In this document: piece by piece, positions 1-13,015 of the stretch
How positions within the stretch are numbered: the first letter of the stretch is position 1
Layout of the letters: every line of letters starts with the position of its first letter
The notes under the pieces: model-generated
Seen by the model: only the letters and a program-made list of their open reading frames with translations
The model's database searches: none
Told to the model about the DNA's origin: nothing
Made by a program: the position numbers and the translations under genes
Assembly (NCBI GenBank): GCA_963678705.1
Contig: OY783209.1
Coordinates: 9,858,001 to 9,922,000, forward strand
Length of the DNA stretch: 64,000 bases
Direction of reading: 5' to 3'
DNA from: Panorpa germanica
Taxonomy: Eukaryota > Arthropoda > Insecta > Mecoptera > Panorpidae

Positions 1-70
1 CATATAAGGAGTTATCAAAAATAATTGAACATTTGAGGTTCTAGTAACCCACTTTATCAATTATTTATTA
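1..70 (-). repeat. Fragment of the AATGGGCTTGTGTCCT-TIR repeat family
   Basis: The reverse complement reads as the internal part of the repeat seen in full at 15250-15764 and 50078-50717 (a stretch with GGGTTACTAGAACCTCAAATG and ATAACTCCTTAT). Only the part inside the window edge is visible. Confidence 0.6.
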
Positions 71-1870
71 CAGCAAGTAGGTACATACCAAAGCTTTATT
101 TCATAGGTTTGAACCTAAAACTTTATAGCGTCGCTTCAAAGTCCTCTTCGCTCGCAAATATATAATTCTTTATTATGTGTACCGCAAGCAACAGAGAACC
201 AAAGCACAGCATGAGAGCTAAGACCTTTCAAAAGGTTTAGCACAGTTAATACCATCGGATATCACGATTGTACATTTGATTTAATTTTTCGATTTAAATC
301 TTTTACGATAAAGAACGAACCCATACTCTCTTTGATAGATTACGGTCGTACAAAGTTGTGTCACCCAATACAAGATATTACGTATCACAAGGCGGATGCT
401 GCTTTTATCTCATCTAATACTCTTCCCGTGTAATTTATTTCTAGAGCACTAGTTTGTGGTACACCTTTTGGTGGTATTACTCCGCTAACTGTTAAGTGCT
501 ACCTGAGGCTGAGACCTCGAGCTGGAGCTGGAGCTGGGGCTGTGACTGAGACTGGGGCTGATCACATCAGAATGAATCCATGCCAAGGATCTTCTACAGC
601 TTTTGTTATAAGGCACTAAATGTTGGTTCTGATAGAAAAGGGAGTGAGAGAAGGGTGGCGATAATGTAGAAGAGGTGACACAAAAACAAAGTAGTTAAAC
701 ACCAAGTAAAATGGTAATTTGAGAATTTAGATGGCATCACGTTCGGTTGTGATGAGAAACAGAAAAATTGTGGCTGGTAAATGAGATGGATGATGTAAAT
801 GAGGTAGCAAGTGATTGGTTTGTTCATTTCAACGATCTTTTAGAAGATTTTCTGCAGACATTTGAGGTTTTCAATATGTATGCTGTCTTACTATTACTTT
901 CTACTTCAGAAGTGGGTGCTTCAATTGGAGCTGCATTTTAATAGAACAGAATCTAGAGCAAATTCACACTTTCCTAAAAATCAATTCTGTTTGGAATTTG
1001 CAATTTCTGTTGTTTCTTCTATGTTTTTTAAACGACACGTTCAACTTTCACCTTATTTTTTTTCAATGCTGCACCCTTCATTGTAATCCGATGCCATCCC
1101 TTTTCTATTTTTCTATTCTTCCTTCACACTATTTTTATACAACCAAAACCCTTATCCTCTACCCACTATTGGTTTTATTTTTCACCCTTTTCTTTGTTAA
1201 ACATCACCTTTTAGCCTTCACCTTTCACAATATCATTCTTCTCTGCACAATACACTTGCCATATAATAGTAGTGTATACATGACTTTGTGGAAAATGTAC
1301 TTCAATTTATAGAACCGGGTGGGCGAGCGGTCGGTCGGTCCGTCGGTCGTTTGCTAGGCTAATAAACTGCATCAAACACAGAAAACATAGTACCCTGCTT
1401 TCTAATGCTTCGTACACATTGGTGCGGCTTCAACATGTAACACTAATAAAAACTCTTTTTATGCTATCCTTGAAAATTCTACGAGTGTTTTTAATGTATT
1501 GAAATGTTTCAAAAGCTTGGCGGTAAACCTTAAAAGATTTGCGATTTTGTATATGATCTGGAACAAATACATCGACTAGATTCTCAGTCTCTAGTATAAT
1601 CTCATAATTATGTATTATCACACAAGCAACCGCTGCCAACAGAATGTCTTCATTATCGCACATAGTATATGAAATTGAGCCCTTCGACTTACAAGATTCT
1701 AAATCCAATATCAAAAACAATTAGCATAAATAAATGAAATATTATCTCCGTTTTGAGGTAAGTGTTCACAAAGTAATCACCTACATGGCACGCAGCCAAC
1801 GCGTTGGATTTAATGAAAGAAGATACTGCGGCATACGCCTTCAATGCGTTCCACTGCTTTTGTTAGAACA
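71..1870. other. Intergenic, no gene recognised
   Basis: AT-rich sequence. A short GCTGGA/GCTGAG simple repeat lies at about 500-560. A minus-strand reading frame of 96 codons at 1430-1720 has a faint look of the N-terminus of a PIF/Harbinger-type transposase, but it has no motif I can defend. Nothing else is supported. Confidence 0.5.
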
Positions 1871-2909
1871 GGGGCCCTATTCTTGAATTATGCGAGCAAT
1901 GTTCGCAATCGAACAGATTCGATCGAAACGAGTGAATAAGATTCGATCACAAATCTAAACACTATTCCTGAATACAATCGAAACTAACATTCTCCATTCG
2001 ATTGAATATATTGTGTAGAACGTTTTGTAGACCAGCAAAATGCGGGAAATTTAAATTAATTTAAATATTTTTTGTAAGTTGGATATCATTATCTGGTTAA
2101 ACTATTATTTCTACCGTTTTTCTGGATTTTAAAAGAAGCATTTATCTTTGTATAGTACAAATTTAATATTGAATACAGAGTTTGCATAATAATTTATATA
2201 TTCTCCTATTTATTAATTTTATAGAACTACTAATCATTTAACAATTGAATTTTAAAAATTATATGCATTAATAGAATATTAGAATACATTATATTAGTTA
2301 AATTACGATAGATTAAAAAAACAGCACTTATTTTAATAAGTATATTTAAGAATAAACACAATATACTGTTTCTAATTTTATTAATAAATAAACAGTATAT
2401 TCTATTATAAATAAGATCTATTAATTAAGTGTTTTGGCTGCGTCTAGTTTCTGATTCTAATGGTTGTATTTTCTTAACTGTATTTCATATTCCATATAAT
2501 TTAACACCGTTTCTTTAAGCGTACCTAAATTATTTAAAGCCATACTTCTTAGAGATGTCATTTTTATTAAATTAATATAAAACGCAATAAAAAGTAATAG
2601 AAAAATTTTAGGTTAACTTCAACAAATATTTATTTTATTGACATTTCTAGAAAATTAAAACAAACAACACAAATTTTACTAAATACTCTTGTCTGAAACA
2701 GTGATAACTAATAAAAATCACTAAAATTTACTGTTCGATCGTACATTCGCAAGCTAAATAGTCGACGAACAAATGTTCACTTTTTTGCTCGATTTCTCTA
2801 CTCGTAAATTTTCGTAAAATTTTCAGGAATAGCACTTTTGAGTAAATCGAGTGATTTTTACGGAAAGAAGAAGAGTTTACGATTCGATTGAAGTCAGGAA
2901 TAACGCCCC
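1871..2909. mobile_element. Candidate TIR DNA transposon remnant or MITE, about 1.04 kb
   Basis: The left end starts GGGGCCCTATTCTTGA. The reverse complement of the right end starts GGGGCGTTATTCCTGA, giving an imperfect terminal inverted repeat of about 16-20 bp. GATTCGATCG-like motifs recur near both ends. The interior is AT-rich and has no reading frame. The flanking bases do not give a clean target duplication, so the superfamily is uncertain. PIF/Harbinger is the best guess. Confidence 0.45.
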
Positions 2910-4430
2910 AGATATTACAATTATATTATATTACAATTAATGCTTGATATACTTTAGCTATTGGAATCGAAGTAATAATATAATAAATAATATATATTAG
3001 TTTTCATAGTGAGATTCGTCTGTATATATTATATTCCTTATATAATTATAATCGCAATGTTACGTAAGATAACTAGAAATTACGTAATATGTAACTATTT
3101 TACAACAGATTCTGAAAATTTCTCACCGTGTTAATACGTGGAATATGAATACTTTTTTTCTATTATTCTTGTTAACATTTTCTTACCGAGTTTTCCAAGT
3201 ATTAATCTCAATGCCATGTGTGTGTGTGGTATTGGCACATGCCGTGACACTTGACGATGATTTCCTTCTGCCACAGTTCTGTGTCATTCTCCAGACATGT
3301 CCGTCCTTCCAGAATTCATTTAACAGCCTCAAGGCTAACAAACTGACGTGGACCTGTCAGCAGGTTCCTTTTTCTAAGGACTCGGTACACTCCTGATCAA
3401 TATCTTATCACGATTCCCGTGATGGTGCTTCTTAGTAAGGTCCAAAGGAAAGTTCCAGAGAATTTCAATACCTTGACAAAGACTTTCTAAGTATTATATT
3501 TACGGGTATTATATTGTGATGGCAAAGTAACAATATACGGTAAGATAATGTCAATTCATGCTGACAATCATGTCAATCAATACCTCTTCTTCTTCTTCTT
3601 CTTATGAAGCCTCACTTATATGAACGGATGTATAAAGAAGCTTAAAATATCTATCTTAAAGTTCAAGTTTAAGTTTCAGTTAAGTTATTGATGGCATTGA
3701 GGGATTTGTAAGAAAAAAAAACAAACATTTTTCTTGGTTTTTATTCCGCCTTACTTTTAGTTTCGTAACTGTTAAAGTTTTAATCTTTTTAAAGTTCAAA
3801 AATCGTGGATCTTGTGAGATAAATTGCTTCATGCGTGTGTGAATTTTGATTATTGCACAATCTATTAGAAGGAGTCTAATATTTAACTAATTTACTACAC
3901 ATTTATTTTAATCTATTTAATTTCAACTACTTAATTATTATTAAAGGTCAAACCCTACCTTATAAACTTTATATTATTAATTTCGATTAAAAATATTTTT
4001 ACGAAAATACATAAAATATGCAAATGAGTAGTTCCCCCTTTAAAGGAATACAAATAAATAGTACTGTTGTTTAATTATTGTAAATAATATATCAAATTAT
4101 TGTTACTGTTCTAATGAGACCGACCGAGCTGTCACATTATAATCACAATTATTATTACTAAATTAATTTGATACCCCACAGGCCACAAACCATTTCAAAG
4201 GCTCACATTTCAACAGGATCACGTTATGTTCGAGTTCGTGTATATACCACGAATGTACAATAAATATTTATTATGTATTTGGTAATGCAACCTAATTATA
4301 ATATTTTGGACTCGAATTCATATTCATAATTATATTGGATTAAAATGAATTCGTTATTAATTCTATCTCGCTAATTTAGTTATTTATTAATGTTTATATA
4401 ACATAAGAAATGAGTTTTTGTAACTTGTAC
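2910..4430. other. Intergenic, no gene recognised
   Basis: AT-rich sequence with a CTT microsatellite at about 3585-3603. The open frame at 3145-3396 has no recognisable protein features. Confidence 0.5.
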
Positions 4431-4650
4431 TAATTGTACTACATATTGATAAAATTAGCTACCAGAACCTCACATGTCCAATAATTTTTTAAAAACTCCT
4501 TATATTTTAGGAGATATTAACAATTTAAAATAGTCATTTTACCTCTTTTCTAATAAAACGGATCCATACTTATAAGAAAATATCACAGCATTGTACGTTA
4601 CGTCCGATGATTTGCCATCTCTTTTATACAACAGAGTAGCATACGGGTGT
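4430..4650 (+). repeat. Partial copy of the AATGGGCTTGTGTCCT-TIR repeat family
   Basis: The block with TATTGATAAA, CTACCAGAACCTCACATGTCC, AACTCCTTATATTTTAGGAGATATTAACAA and a following GACATCT/GCCATCT segment matches 15290-15400 and 55010-55210. The terminal repeats are not present here. Confidence 0.55.
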
Positions 4651-4654
4651 ACCC

Positions 4655-4775
4655 CGTACCCCAGGACGACCACCAACAAGATAGCTGGAGAGTTGCTTTG
4701 GATCGGTTGAGTTGGAAGAAGCGTGCTGTTGAGACAGCTAAGACCTGCAATAGGTTGTTACGCTCTTAAAGAAGA
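4655..4775 (+). mobile_element. Short LINE C-terminal remnant (tentative)
   Basis: One forward frame reads a short peptide of the type W-x-x-A-L-D-R-L-x-W, which resembles the very C-terminus of RTE/CR1-like reverse transcriptases, and it ends at a stop before an AAGAAGAAGAAG tail. It is only about 35 codons, so the assignment is tentative. Confidence 0.3.
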
Positions 4776-5704
4776 AGAAGCATACGGGTGTGTGTGTGAT
4801 ACGTCATATGCAGAATACATATTATGCAGTTGTTAGGTCTCCCACTGTGAATTCTTTTACGTACACCAATGTAAAAAACTCCTGCAATTCAATACATATG
4901 TGTACGCCACAACAGAATCTGACAACTATACTACATTTGTCATTTTTGAAAATAGGGGAAATTGATGTATACAACATACTCCTATATGGTATACACATCA
5001 GACAGCAATATTTTTTACATTTTCATATTTTTATTTCAATACAGTTTCGAAAAATATTTTGAATTTATTATTCTCTGTCATGTTTGACAAGTTATCCTCA
5101 AATAGACAGAACTTATATATTTATACAGAGGCGTTCGTGAAAGGGGCAATCAGTGCGGCCCAAACATTTTTTGCTAGATTTCGGTGCTCTTATAAAATGG
5201 CGACCCGGTTCTAGGGACAATACTGAAGCACTGTTTATCTACTAATTTTACGCCAAATGTCTATATGCTTTAACAATCACACGAATCAAATCCCGATCTT
5301 TGTCCTTTACTCAGAACCACACACCCCCTCCCAATCGAATCAACAAACCGTCAGGACCGTCAGTTTACAATAAGTTATTGTTATTGTAAATCATTTCACA
5401 TTCAACGCTCATTGTTGCCACTACAACCAGACATTAAATTGAGAACTCCATATCAGTGAATGAACAATCGCATCAGTTTGTTTTGATTATGAACATATGA
5501 ACTCATCTCCCTCTTCCTCCCTTTGTGTGTGTGTGTGTCTATTGATCACAGCGTTCAATATTATTAACTACATGTTAATAAAACTAATTACCAAGCTATA
5601 AATATGTTTTCTGAAATTAATGATGTTGTGATCCCATTTATAACTAATTGTTTCGATTGTCATCACCCACTATATTGAAGGAGCTTGACTAGTTTATCTT
5701 AATA

Positions 5705-5918
5705 TAGTTCAAATTACGAGAGTTCGGCGGCCACTCATACTTAAAACAAGTTGTGGGGAATAAGCTGCCGATATAACTAAAAAGCACTGACTCACTTATT
5801 TTTCTATAATGTGTATAAAAACGAATAAGATAAAATTCATTATCGTATTATAGATTTATATCGCTCTCATAACCTCTTTTAAGTAAATGTCGCGGCTGAA
5901 CTATCGTGATTTTGACTA
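5705..5918. mobile_element. 214-bp MITE with TA target duplication (copy 1)
   Basis: Imperfect inverted ends of about 30 bp (TAGTTCAAATTACGAGAGTT against TAGTCAAAATCACGATAGTT), flanked by TA on both sides. A second copy in reverse orientation is at 48570-48782. The TA duplication and small size suggest a Tc1/mariner-derived MITE. Confidence 0.75.
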
Positions 5919-7050
5919 TACAATGAATGAACTTGTGAATCATGACTTAATTTTTATAAAATCGTACTATAAATTGATAAAGTTGGACCTCAACCAACCC
6001 CAGGACCTCAAATGTCCCTAAAAAGAATATAATAACCAATGTAATTTATTTTTGTTATACATTATAGGTCGACGGACCAGATGCTATAGCTTTGACGTCT
6101 AATACTGCATCTCTTATGCACTTCTCTTGTTTAACAGTGATTGTAAAAGTTGAAAAATAGTAGTAGGGAAGAATGTGAGAAAGCAATGACGAAAAGAACA
6201 AAAATGACAATTTCAATTGTTAATAACTTCTATAATATTGCGAATTGAATAAAAATAATTGAATCTTTGAGGTTTTGATAGGAAACTCTATCAATATACT
6301 CTAAACAACTACCTTAATTTCCAATTATCCTACAATTTCTACACCTATTAGTCTAATTTTAAATAAAAGCTCAAAAAGCTCATCATTGCTTTACATTTAA
6401 ACTTTTAATTATTTCAACAAATAAAAGATAATTCATTCAATTATTCATCAAGTTTTATAAAATGCATAAAAACACTATGCGATGGTGGTGTTTGTTTCAA
6501 ACCCTATTTTTACGAAGCTTAAACGGAAGAGCTTCTCCTTCCTCACTCCCCTTCCCTCTGTAGTTAACAAAACATGTTAACTTGTTTGATACTTTCCTGA
6601 CATCATATGAATTTTTTGTTTGTTTTAAAGCAAAACTTTTACACGTACTCGTATGTAAATATGACAAAATGTTAATAAATATGTAAATTTCGTTTTTCAT
6701 TTTTTACATGCGCCCTTATAATAAACATAATTTTTGATATTTGCTTCGATATACTCGATATACATGATGCATCATAAAATAGCATGGAATTTTCTGAAAG
6801 AAATTTCTTACCATGAAAAATATTTAAATAAGAGAATAATTAAATTTGTGACATTAAAGTGATACTGATCGTGCATTGGAATACGTTGAATTATTCACTG
6901 TCAAGTTTTATTTCTTAGACTCATGTACTGGGTCTCAAAAATTAATGAATAGTGTGCAGAGAATATGAACCTACAACCAAGATATTCCAATCAAAAATTT
7001 AAAAAATAAGTCCCTTGAATAAAACCATTTTTGAGCTTTATCTAAGGTAT
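5919..7050. other. Intergenic with fragments of the TTGTGTCCT repeat family
   Basis: Partial matches to the repeat family are at about 5957-6035 (plus) and 6225-6310 (minus). No supported gene. Confidence 0.45.
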
Positions 7051-7557
7051 CATTCCCACTCACTGCTTTAATTTAATTTTGTATTTAACTTTAATTGTTG
7101 AGCCACTCGTCATTCACAGTACCATTTTTAATTTAATTTATTTTTTAAGTTTTCTTAGTTTTTTTTAGAACCTTACAAGGTCCAATGTTTTAAATTAAAA
7201 ATATTAAATTAAGAAAAACTATGTTATATTATAACCTCCAAAATGTGACAATCTGTCAAAATGCAGTAGAATTTATATTTAAAGGAAGTTTAATGTCAGT
7301 TTGTCAAAAATAAAGAAATATAAACAATTTCTATTACTAATTGTTATTAAAAACAGCAATTTTAATTATTTCACCTTCAATTTTTTCCAACTTTCGAACT
7401 GTCAAAATTACTAAAGACGCATGCGCACCAATTAAATTAACTAAACTCAAATTAAAACACGATTGTGACTAGGAATGCCTATTCTGAAAACCTGAAATCT
7501 AGATTAAAATATTAGATAGAAACAGTAAATAAAATATCAAAACAGTGAGTGGGAATG
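7051..7557 (+). mobile_element. About 507-bp MITE with CATTCCCACTCACTG ends (copy 1)
   Basis: It starts CATTCCCACTCACTG and ends with its exact inverse CAGTGAGTGGGAATG. A second copy at 16586-17082 shares the ends and most of the AT-rich interior. No coding capacity. No clear target-site duplication is visible. Confidence 0.75.
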
Positions 7558-8102
7558 AGGCTTTAAGCTTTATGATTTAGTTTAACTGGAAATAAAAAGA
7601 AAGGCCCTTAAGAGTGCACACAGTACGAATAATTGAGCGATTAAATAATATTTGAAGTTTTACGAAAGTAAAGTAACTCTTCTTGTACTTTTAGCTTCAG
7701 TGTGTCAACAATGTCACAAGACAAGGTCTTACAAAGTTATAAATACGACCTATTGTTGCTCTATAACAATGTTCTAAAGCTTGATAAATGTTGAGAACAC
7801 AATCAGATTGTTTCTGAATTCAACAGCCTCATCGTCAACATCTCCCCCTTTATCTCTCCTTACCACCCCTGTCCTATCTTTCAGCGAACGCCAAGTTGTA
7901 AATACAGTTTAGTATTTCATACATTTTCATTTTCAATTGATTTAAAATATACTGTACTGTCTTCGGAAAGTAAAGTTGTAGATAAGACGGAAGACAAACT
8001 GCCACAAATGAAGACGGAAGAAGTGGGAACTAGGTGGCGGAACCATAAAGGCATTCGTAACACACAGTAGCGGACTACCTAATGCGAAATTTACGTAAAA
8101 TA

Positions 8103-8390
8103 TTATTTTTCATGTGAGAGAAAGGTAATAAGCGAAAAGAATATTAGGCAGTTCTTAAAGGGAGGTAGTGAAGGGAAGAGATGGATGGTGGAGATAGAGA
8201 AAAGGAACGAGGGAAGAGAAGAAATGGCAGAGTAGAAACAGAAAGGAGAGTAGCAAGAGGAGCGAAGCAGTAGCAGTTTTGTTTTTATTTTTTCAACTTT
8301 CAAAGGTTTCAATTTATTTTTTGTTTATTTTTTTTTATATTTATATTAATATTATGTTTTATATTTATATTATATATTTTTTGTATATTA
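8103..8390 (+). mobile_element. LINE 3'-end fragment (coding strand plus)
   Basis: A purine-rich stretch (GGCAGTTCTTAAAGGGAGG onward) matches in reverse complement the 3' end of the LINE at 20660-21500. It ends in an A/T-rich tail. It is truncated at the 5' side and not coding. Confidence 0.5.
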
Positions 8391-9075
8391 TTGTACAACA
8401 TATTACGTTTATTGTGTAAAAATTTGAAGTCAATTGGAGTAAAACTGTCGAAGATATAGAGTTTTAATTATTCACCTCTCTGGTCTGCTTTCGTCTTACT
8501 TTGAAACTTTTAAAAGCGGTTTCTTGCACATAGCTTTTTCAGAGTCGGTGCCCTCTCTAGCTCAAAATCTACTGGACCGATTCTTTTGAAATTTTGTACA
8601 CTCTTTCTTTATATAAATGCCAAGGTAACACTGTTGTCTTTTTTAATTTTTTCATTTTAACGTATTTTAAAATAATAAAGTTTCTGATTTTTTTCAAGAA
8701 AAATCGATATTTTGATTTTTAAGTGCTGTAAAAAACTTAAAAATGATTAAAAAAAGAAAAACTCGACAGCGTTACCTGCAATAACCTATCAACTAATAAA
8801 ATCATTTTGATTTTTCGATTTCAGGAAATCCAGTTGCCATGAGAGTATAAGATAGCAGATGAGTTATGAGCGGCACCGCAATGTTACTTTTTTTGTGACG
8901 TATGCGGAGATTCGTTGTCAATGCCTCATTTCTTAATATTTATTTCTGAAAATTTCACAAAGTATTCTTCAAATGTCATTTATTATGTAGTAATTATAGA
9001 AATTATTATTATTAACTTTTATAATTTAGATTAAATTATCGAAAATATGCTTCTTTTTATCGTTTTGACCTACAC
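8391..9075 (+). repeat. Dispersed repeat B, copy 1
   Basis: It runs from TTGTACAACATATTA through a GTCGGTGCCCTCTC block to ATCGTTTTGACC. It matches 36665-37303 in the same orientation and 18692-19373 and 42410-42810 in reverse. No conserved open frame runs through the copies, and no terminal inverted repeat is visible. The class of element is unknown. Confidence 0.7.
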
Positions 9076-10099
9076 CTCCCCCTCACCTTAAGTAGAGGTG
9101 TAGCCCACGTCAACATAAATACTGTCAATATCAGAATTATGCCGACGTTAAATAAATTAAATTTAAAAAAATACTCGGGGTCTTAGTCTGATTTTCAGTG
9201 TCCAACGCGAAGTGAAACGAATATATTACAAGTGAGCCACTTCCTGAATCCTTCCAAAGTGTTAATCGACTCCCCCCTTCCTCTGATTTCCCCCACTACA
9301 TAATCCGCCACTGACCACAACACAACACTTCAAAAGTAAATGAAATAGACGCGGTGTACAGATATAGAGTTATATGTTTGTTTGTGGTATACTCGTATAT
9401 CTAAAAATAGATGGGAAATTGGAAATGAATTGGCTACGACTCTTCGTGTTCAACGTTCGATGTTCCACGTTCAATGGATGACGACCGACGGCCGATACTC
9501 GACGCTCGACGCTCGACACTGGCGTCTGTTAGGGAAGTCGTCGAAGTCGAGTTAAGAACTTATATTGACTTTAGACAGTTACAAGTTGAGTTTTATGAAC
9601 AAAATCGTTGTAGACAAGAAATAACTCATTTCTTAATTACTTTTACAAATGTTTTGACCTGTAATGTTACCATTTTGTGCTTTAAATCTCTAAAGAAAAC
9701 TAATTCACGTGGTTACTGGTTTATTATTACATCATTTACTTTATTTTTCTGTTTATTTAATAAATTATTGAATCTTATTTTTAAAACGTTCACAAGGAAA
9801 TCATTTTTCTTGCGATCACCTTGCGATAAATTTAAATATATATGTTTATTAATATCCTTTATACGTAGAAAAAGTTTCAATACCACTTGCGGTACGAAAT
9901 TTTTAGATATAAGAACCCTCACCGACCTATGTTGAAACGGAAAATTAAAAAAAATACAGTCCTGGACATATTTCACTTAGATTTAATAAAATGGTATAAA
10001 AAGGGTATGAGGCAAATTCAAAACCAGTGCTGGACGCAAATAAGTAACAACAAATTAAGATGAATTAAGGAGAATACAACCAAATGGGAAACTTCTTAC
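9076..10099. other. No gene recognised
   Basis: A 153-codon forward frame at 9474-9935 starts in a GC-richer stretch and ends in AT-rich sequence. It has no domain or composition that supports a real gene. Confidence 0.4.
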
Positions 10100-10385
10100 C
10101 ACAGCAATAGACCATTCGAAAATTCGAAATCTTTGGATTAAGAACAGGACATACGACATTGACGCATCAACATCTAATCAGTAAAACAACAGCTCCGCAG
10201 TGCAGTAACTGTCACACACAAATAACAGTTCATCATCTACTAATAACCTGCCCACAATATCAAACGCAAAGAACAAAACACAACATCAGTGGTGAATTAA
10301 AGGACATACTTTCAAACAATACAGAATGAATTCAAAAAGTGCTGGAATTCCTAAATGATATAAATACGAGTATAATAAACTAAAT
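10100..10385 (+). mobile_element. Jockey/R1-like LINE C-terminal remnant
   Basis: A forward frame reads LRTGHTTLTHQHLI, then CSNCH, then VHHLLITCPQY. This is the characteristic C-terminal segment after the RNase H region of Jockey/R1-type LINEs (R-x-G-H-x-x-L-T-H, C-x2-C, H-x-L-x-x-C). An in-frame stop occurs further on, near NNTE. It is 5' truncated and dead. Confidence 0.7.
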
Positions 10386-11150
10386 TTAATTAAAATAAAT
10401 TAACTTCAAGCGAATATGACCATGTTGTTGGAATCGCCTCAAATTCTAAAATAAAAAAGTCCACCTTATTTTATTTTAAATTTTAAAATAGATTACTCTA
10501 AAGTAAAGACAACAATTTTTATTTTAAGTTTTTATTGAGCATAAAAATGCAAACAATATTTAACCGAATATGAAAATAATTTATTCACATCTTTGTATAC
10601 CGTTTACGGCATAAAGTTCGCAGTACCTCCTGCCCCTTCCCCTCTGTATGTAAATACTGTCAGCTATTTACTTAACGGGCATGAAGCCACAATCCGCGTA
10701 AACCGACTACCGTCGCGTCGCCGTCACGAAGGAAGAACCGCGGAGAGGCGCTCACGGAGGCCCCTCTTTTGAGGAGTTAATACTAGTTGTCTATTTTTTC
10801 TTCTTTATGTATCAAAGTAGCATTATTATGAAATCAGAATATATGAATATTTTAAACTATTAGGTAAAAGATGTAAATCATTTTTTCTAGTTTAAAACTG
10901 TAAATAAAGTTATAGAATAAAATTATTACAAAAAAAGAATTCTATCACGCGTTTCGAATTACAGGGCGTCCACAGTGGTTTATATTTTAAAAGACTTTAT
11001 ATTTTGAAACAAATAATATAATTTAGAGCTTAAGGACTCAATAAATATATATGGTTTGTATGTTTATTAATTTAACATAGGTGTCGTTAAACATTTCATT
11101 CTTCTGCCTGAAATTCACAGAATACATTTCATTTTATTACATTTCTAACT
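10386..11150. other. Intergenic, no gene recognised
   Basis: A GC-richer patch at about 10680-10775 stands out from the AT-rich background. I could not match it to any gene or element. Confidence 0.4.
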
Positions 11151-11585
11151 TCATTCATCTATTTTATCCCCTCCTTCTTCGCCTGTAATATCTCTATCAG
11201 CTCTTGATGTGCTCTAATTTTTGTACTTCCTTGCCACACGTCCTACAATGTCATTCTTCCTCTGCACCCCAATATATATTGTCTCTTTCTTCATTCCCAA
11301 TAGTCCAAACCTCGCGATCATTTTCTTTTCTTTACCTCCCTGTTTTTCTAGGTACTGTGGCATTCTTTTTGACTATAATTGACCTTATCTGGTATTGTAC
11401 TTTGCTTCATCAATCCTCTTCATCTTATGCTGTTGTTAGACGCTTATGTCTCTTTCCTTTAGTAGATTCCGTACCTCTCTTCGTAAGGTCTTCTCCTCTT
11501 TTTTCGCATCTTGTATTTCCTCCAATTAAATTTCATTTCACCCACTTTTGTCACTCTCATAAATATATAAATAATCTTAAATAAA
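11151..11585 (-). mobile_element. LINE 3'-end fragment
   Basis: The pyrimidine-rich plus strand (TGATGTGCTCTAATTTTTGT and TTCTTCCTCTGC blocks) corresponds to the zinc-knuckle region of the LINE at 20860-21160, read from the minus strand. It is heavily decayed. Confidence 0.4.
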
Positions 11586-12575
11586 GAGAAGCAACTTGAT
11601 TAGTTTTAGACGTCTCCTAAGCTAAATACGGTCTTGCTATAGTTTTAGGGATACATCTTATCTGCAAAATTACCCAAAAATGATGTTGAAAAATGACTCT
11701 TGTTCAGAAGAACATCTTAGTATACGAACCATCTTTTTATTTAGAAACACATTGTTTTAGAGAGAAATGAATAATCTAAGAAGCTATGAAAACGTTCCCA
11801 CATCTCAACCAAATATATAACTCAATTCCCTGTATTCTTGTTGACCCTGTGATTTATCTTTCCTTGCGAGAACTTTCTTGAGCGAGCAACCCATGCTACG
11901 CATTGAATCTGCTGGAAACCGACGAACCCACAGAACTAGCCGAGATGCTTGTTTGAAAAGCGTTGCCGGCTTAGCAGAAGTGTCGGGTATGAGAAGGATG
12001 AAGAGCCAGAGATGGGGGAGGAGACTCTAGGAAGAAATGTGATCCGTACTTATGCACACATTATACCCATATTCAAGAAGCACGATGTACGATGCTTCAG
12101 CCAAAATATTTTATGCAGGCGTACCAACCGCATGGTGGCTGATGGGTTTGCGCGTAGTTGTATGTAGTGTAGTGTCTTCGTATACAGTCCGCAAATGTAA
12201 ATATAAAAAATGTATGGCGATAAATTTTAAGAATAAGACGTACTGAATTTACAATTTATAAGTGATTTACATAGTAGATGCATTACAGTAGAACCGTACT
12301 GTGCGCAGTGTGAGATAGACGCCAGAGATAGATGATAATGAGTTTTAAGAGAATATTAAAAAAATCGTAGAAATATATAGGAATCAGAACATAGATAGAA
12401 AATGTTACGCTTTAATTAGCGTATAGTAAGCTAGCTTCTACCTGAGAAATAAGAAAATGATAATATAAAAGAATCGGTTAGATCAAAAATTGGTGTAATA
12501 CCTTAAAAATTTAGAGTTTCGTAACTCTTTAAAACTTATTAAACTTTAAGATAGACAGGAACTTCTGAAATACAT
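11586..12575. other. No gene recognised
   Basis: A GC-richer stretch at about 11880-12170 carries short overlapping forward frames that I do not recognise. There are no convincing splice sites or domains. Confidence 0.4.
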
Positions 12576-13015
12576 CAGTAGTAGAGGCTTGGATCAAACT
12601 TAGGAAGTGGGAAGAATAGAAACAAATGAGAAGTGTAGATCGTAAAGGGAGTAAGGAGTTGCTTAGAAGAGAGAATAGCAAGTGAGAGCAAGGAAAGAAC
12701 ACAAAGGAAAACGGTAATAATGATATAGTACAAAAGGGAGGTATACGAAACACTGAAGTAGATGAAAGATAAAATACGTAATGAACGAAACAGAAAGCCT
12801 GATAAGAGGCCAGAATGAGAGAGACGCAAGGAAGACGATAATGAAGTTACTTCAAGAAAATAGGAGCAGTAAAAACGCTTGAACTGAAAAATGAATGTGT
12901 GAGGAAAGTAGATAATGAATAGAGATAGATGAATTGTTGGAAAGAGGCAGAGAAAGAGTGGGAAGAGTAGAGAGCAGGAAAATATAGGCACAAAAGGAGA
13001 AAATAGAAGAGACTA
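12576..13015 (+). mobile_element. LINE 3'-end fragment (purine-rich, sense plus)
   Basis: A long purine-rich stretch of the same character as the sense strand of the LINE at 20860-21500 (AGAAGAGAGAATAGCAAG, GAAAGAACACAAAG). All frames are broken. The assignment rests on composition and weak similarity. Confidence 0.35.

Noticed and set aside
9474-9935. 153-codon frame
   Set aside because: No recognisable motif, a shift of composition midway, and overlap with an equally long antisense frame.
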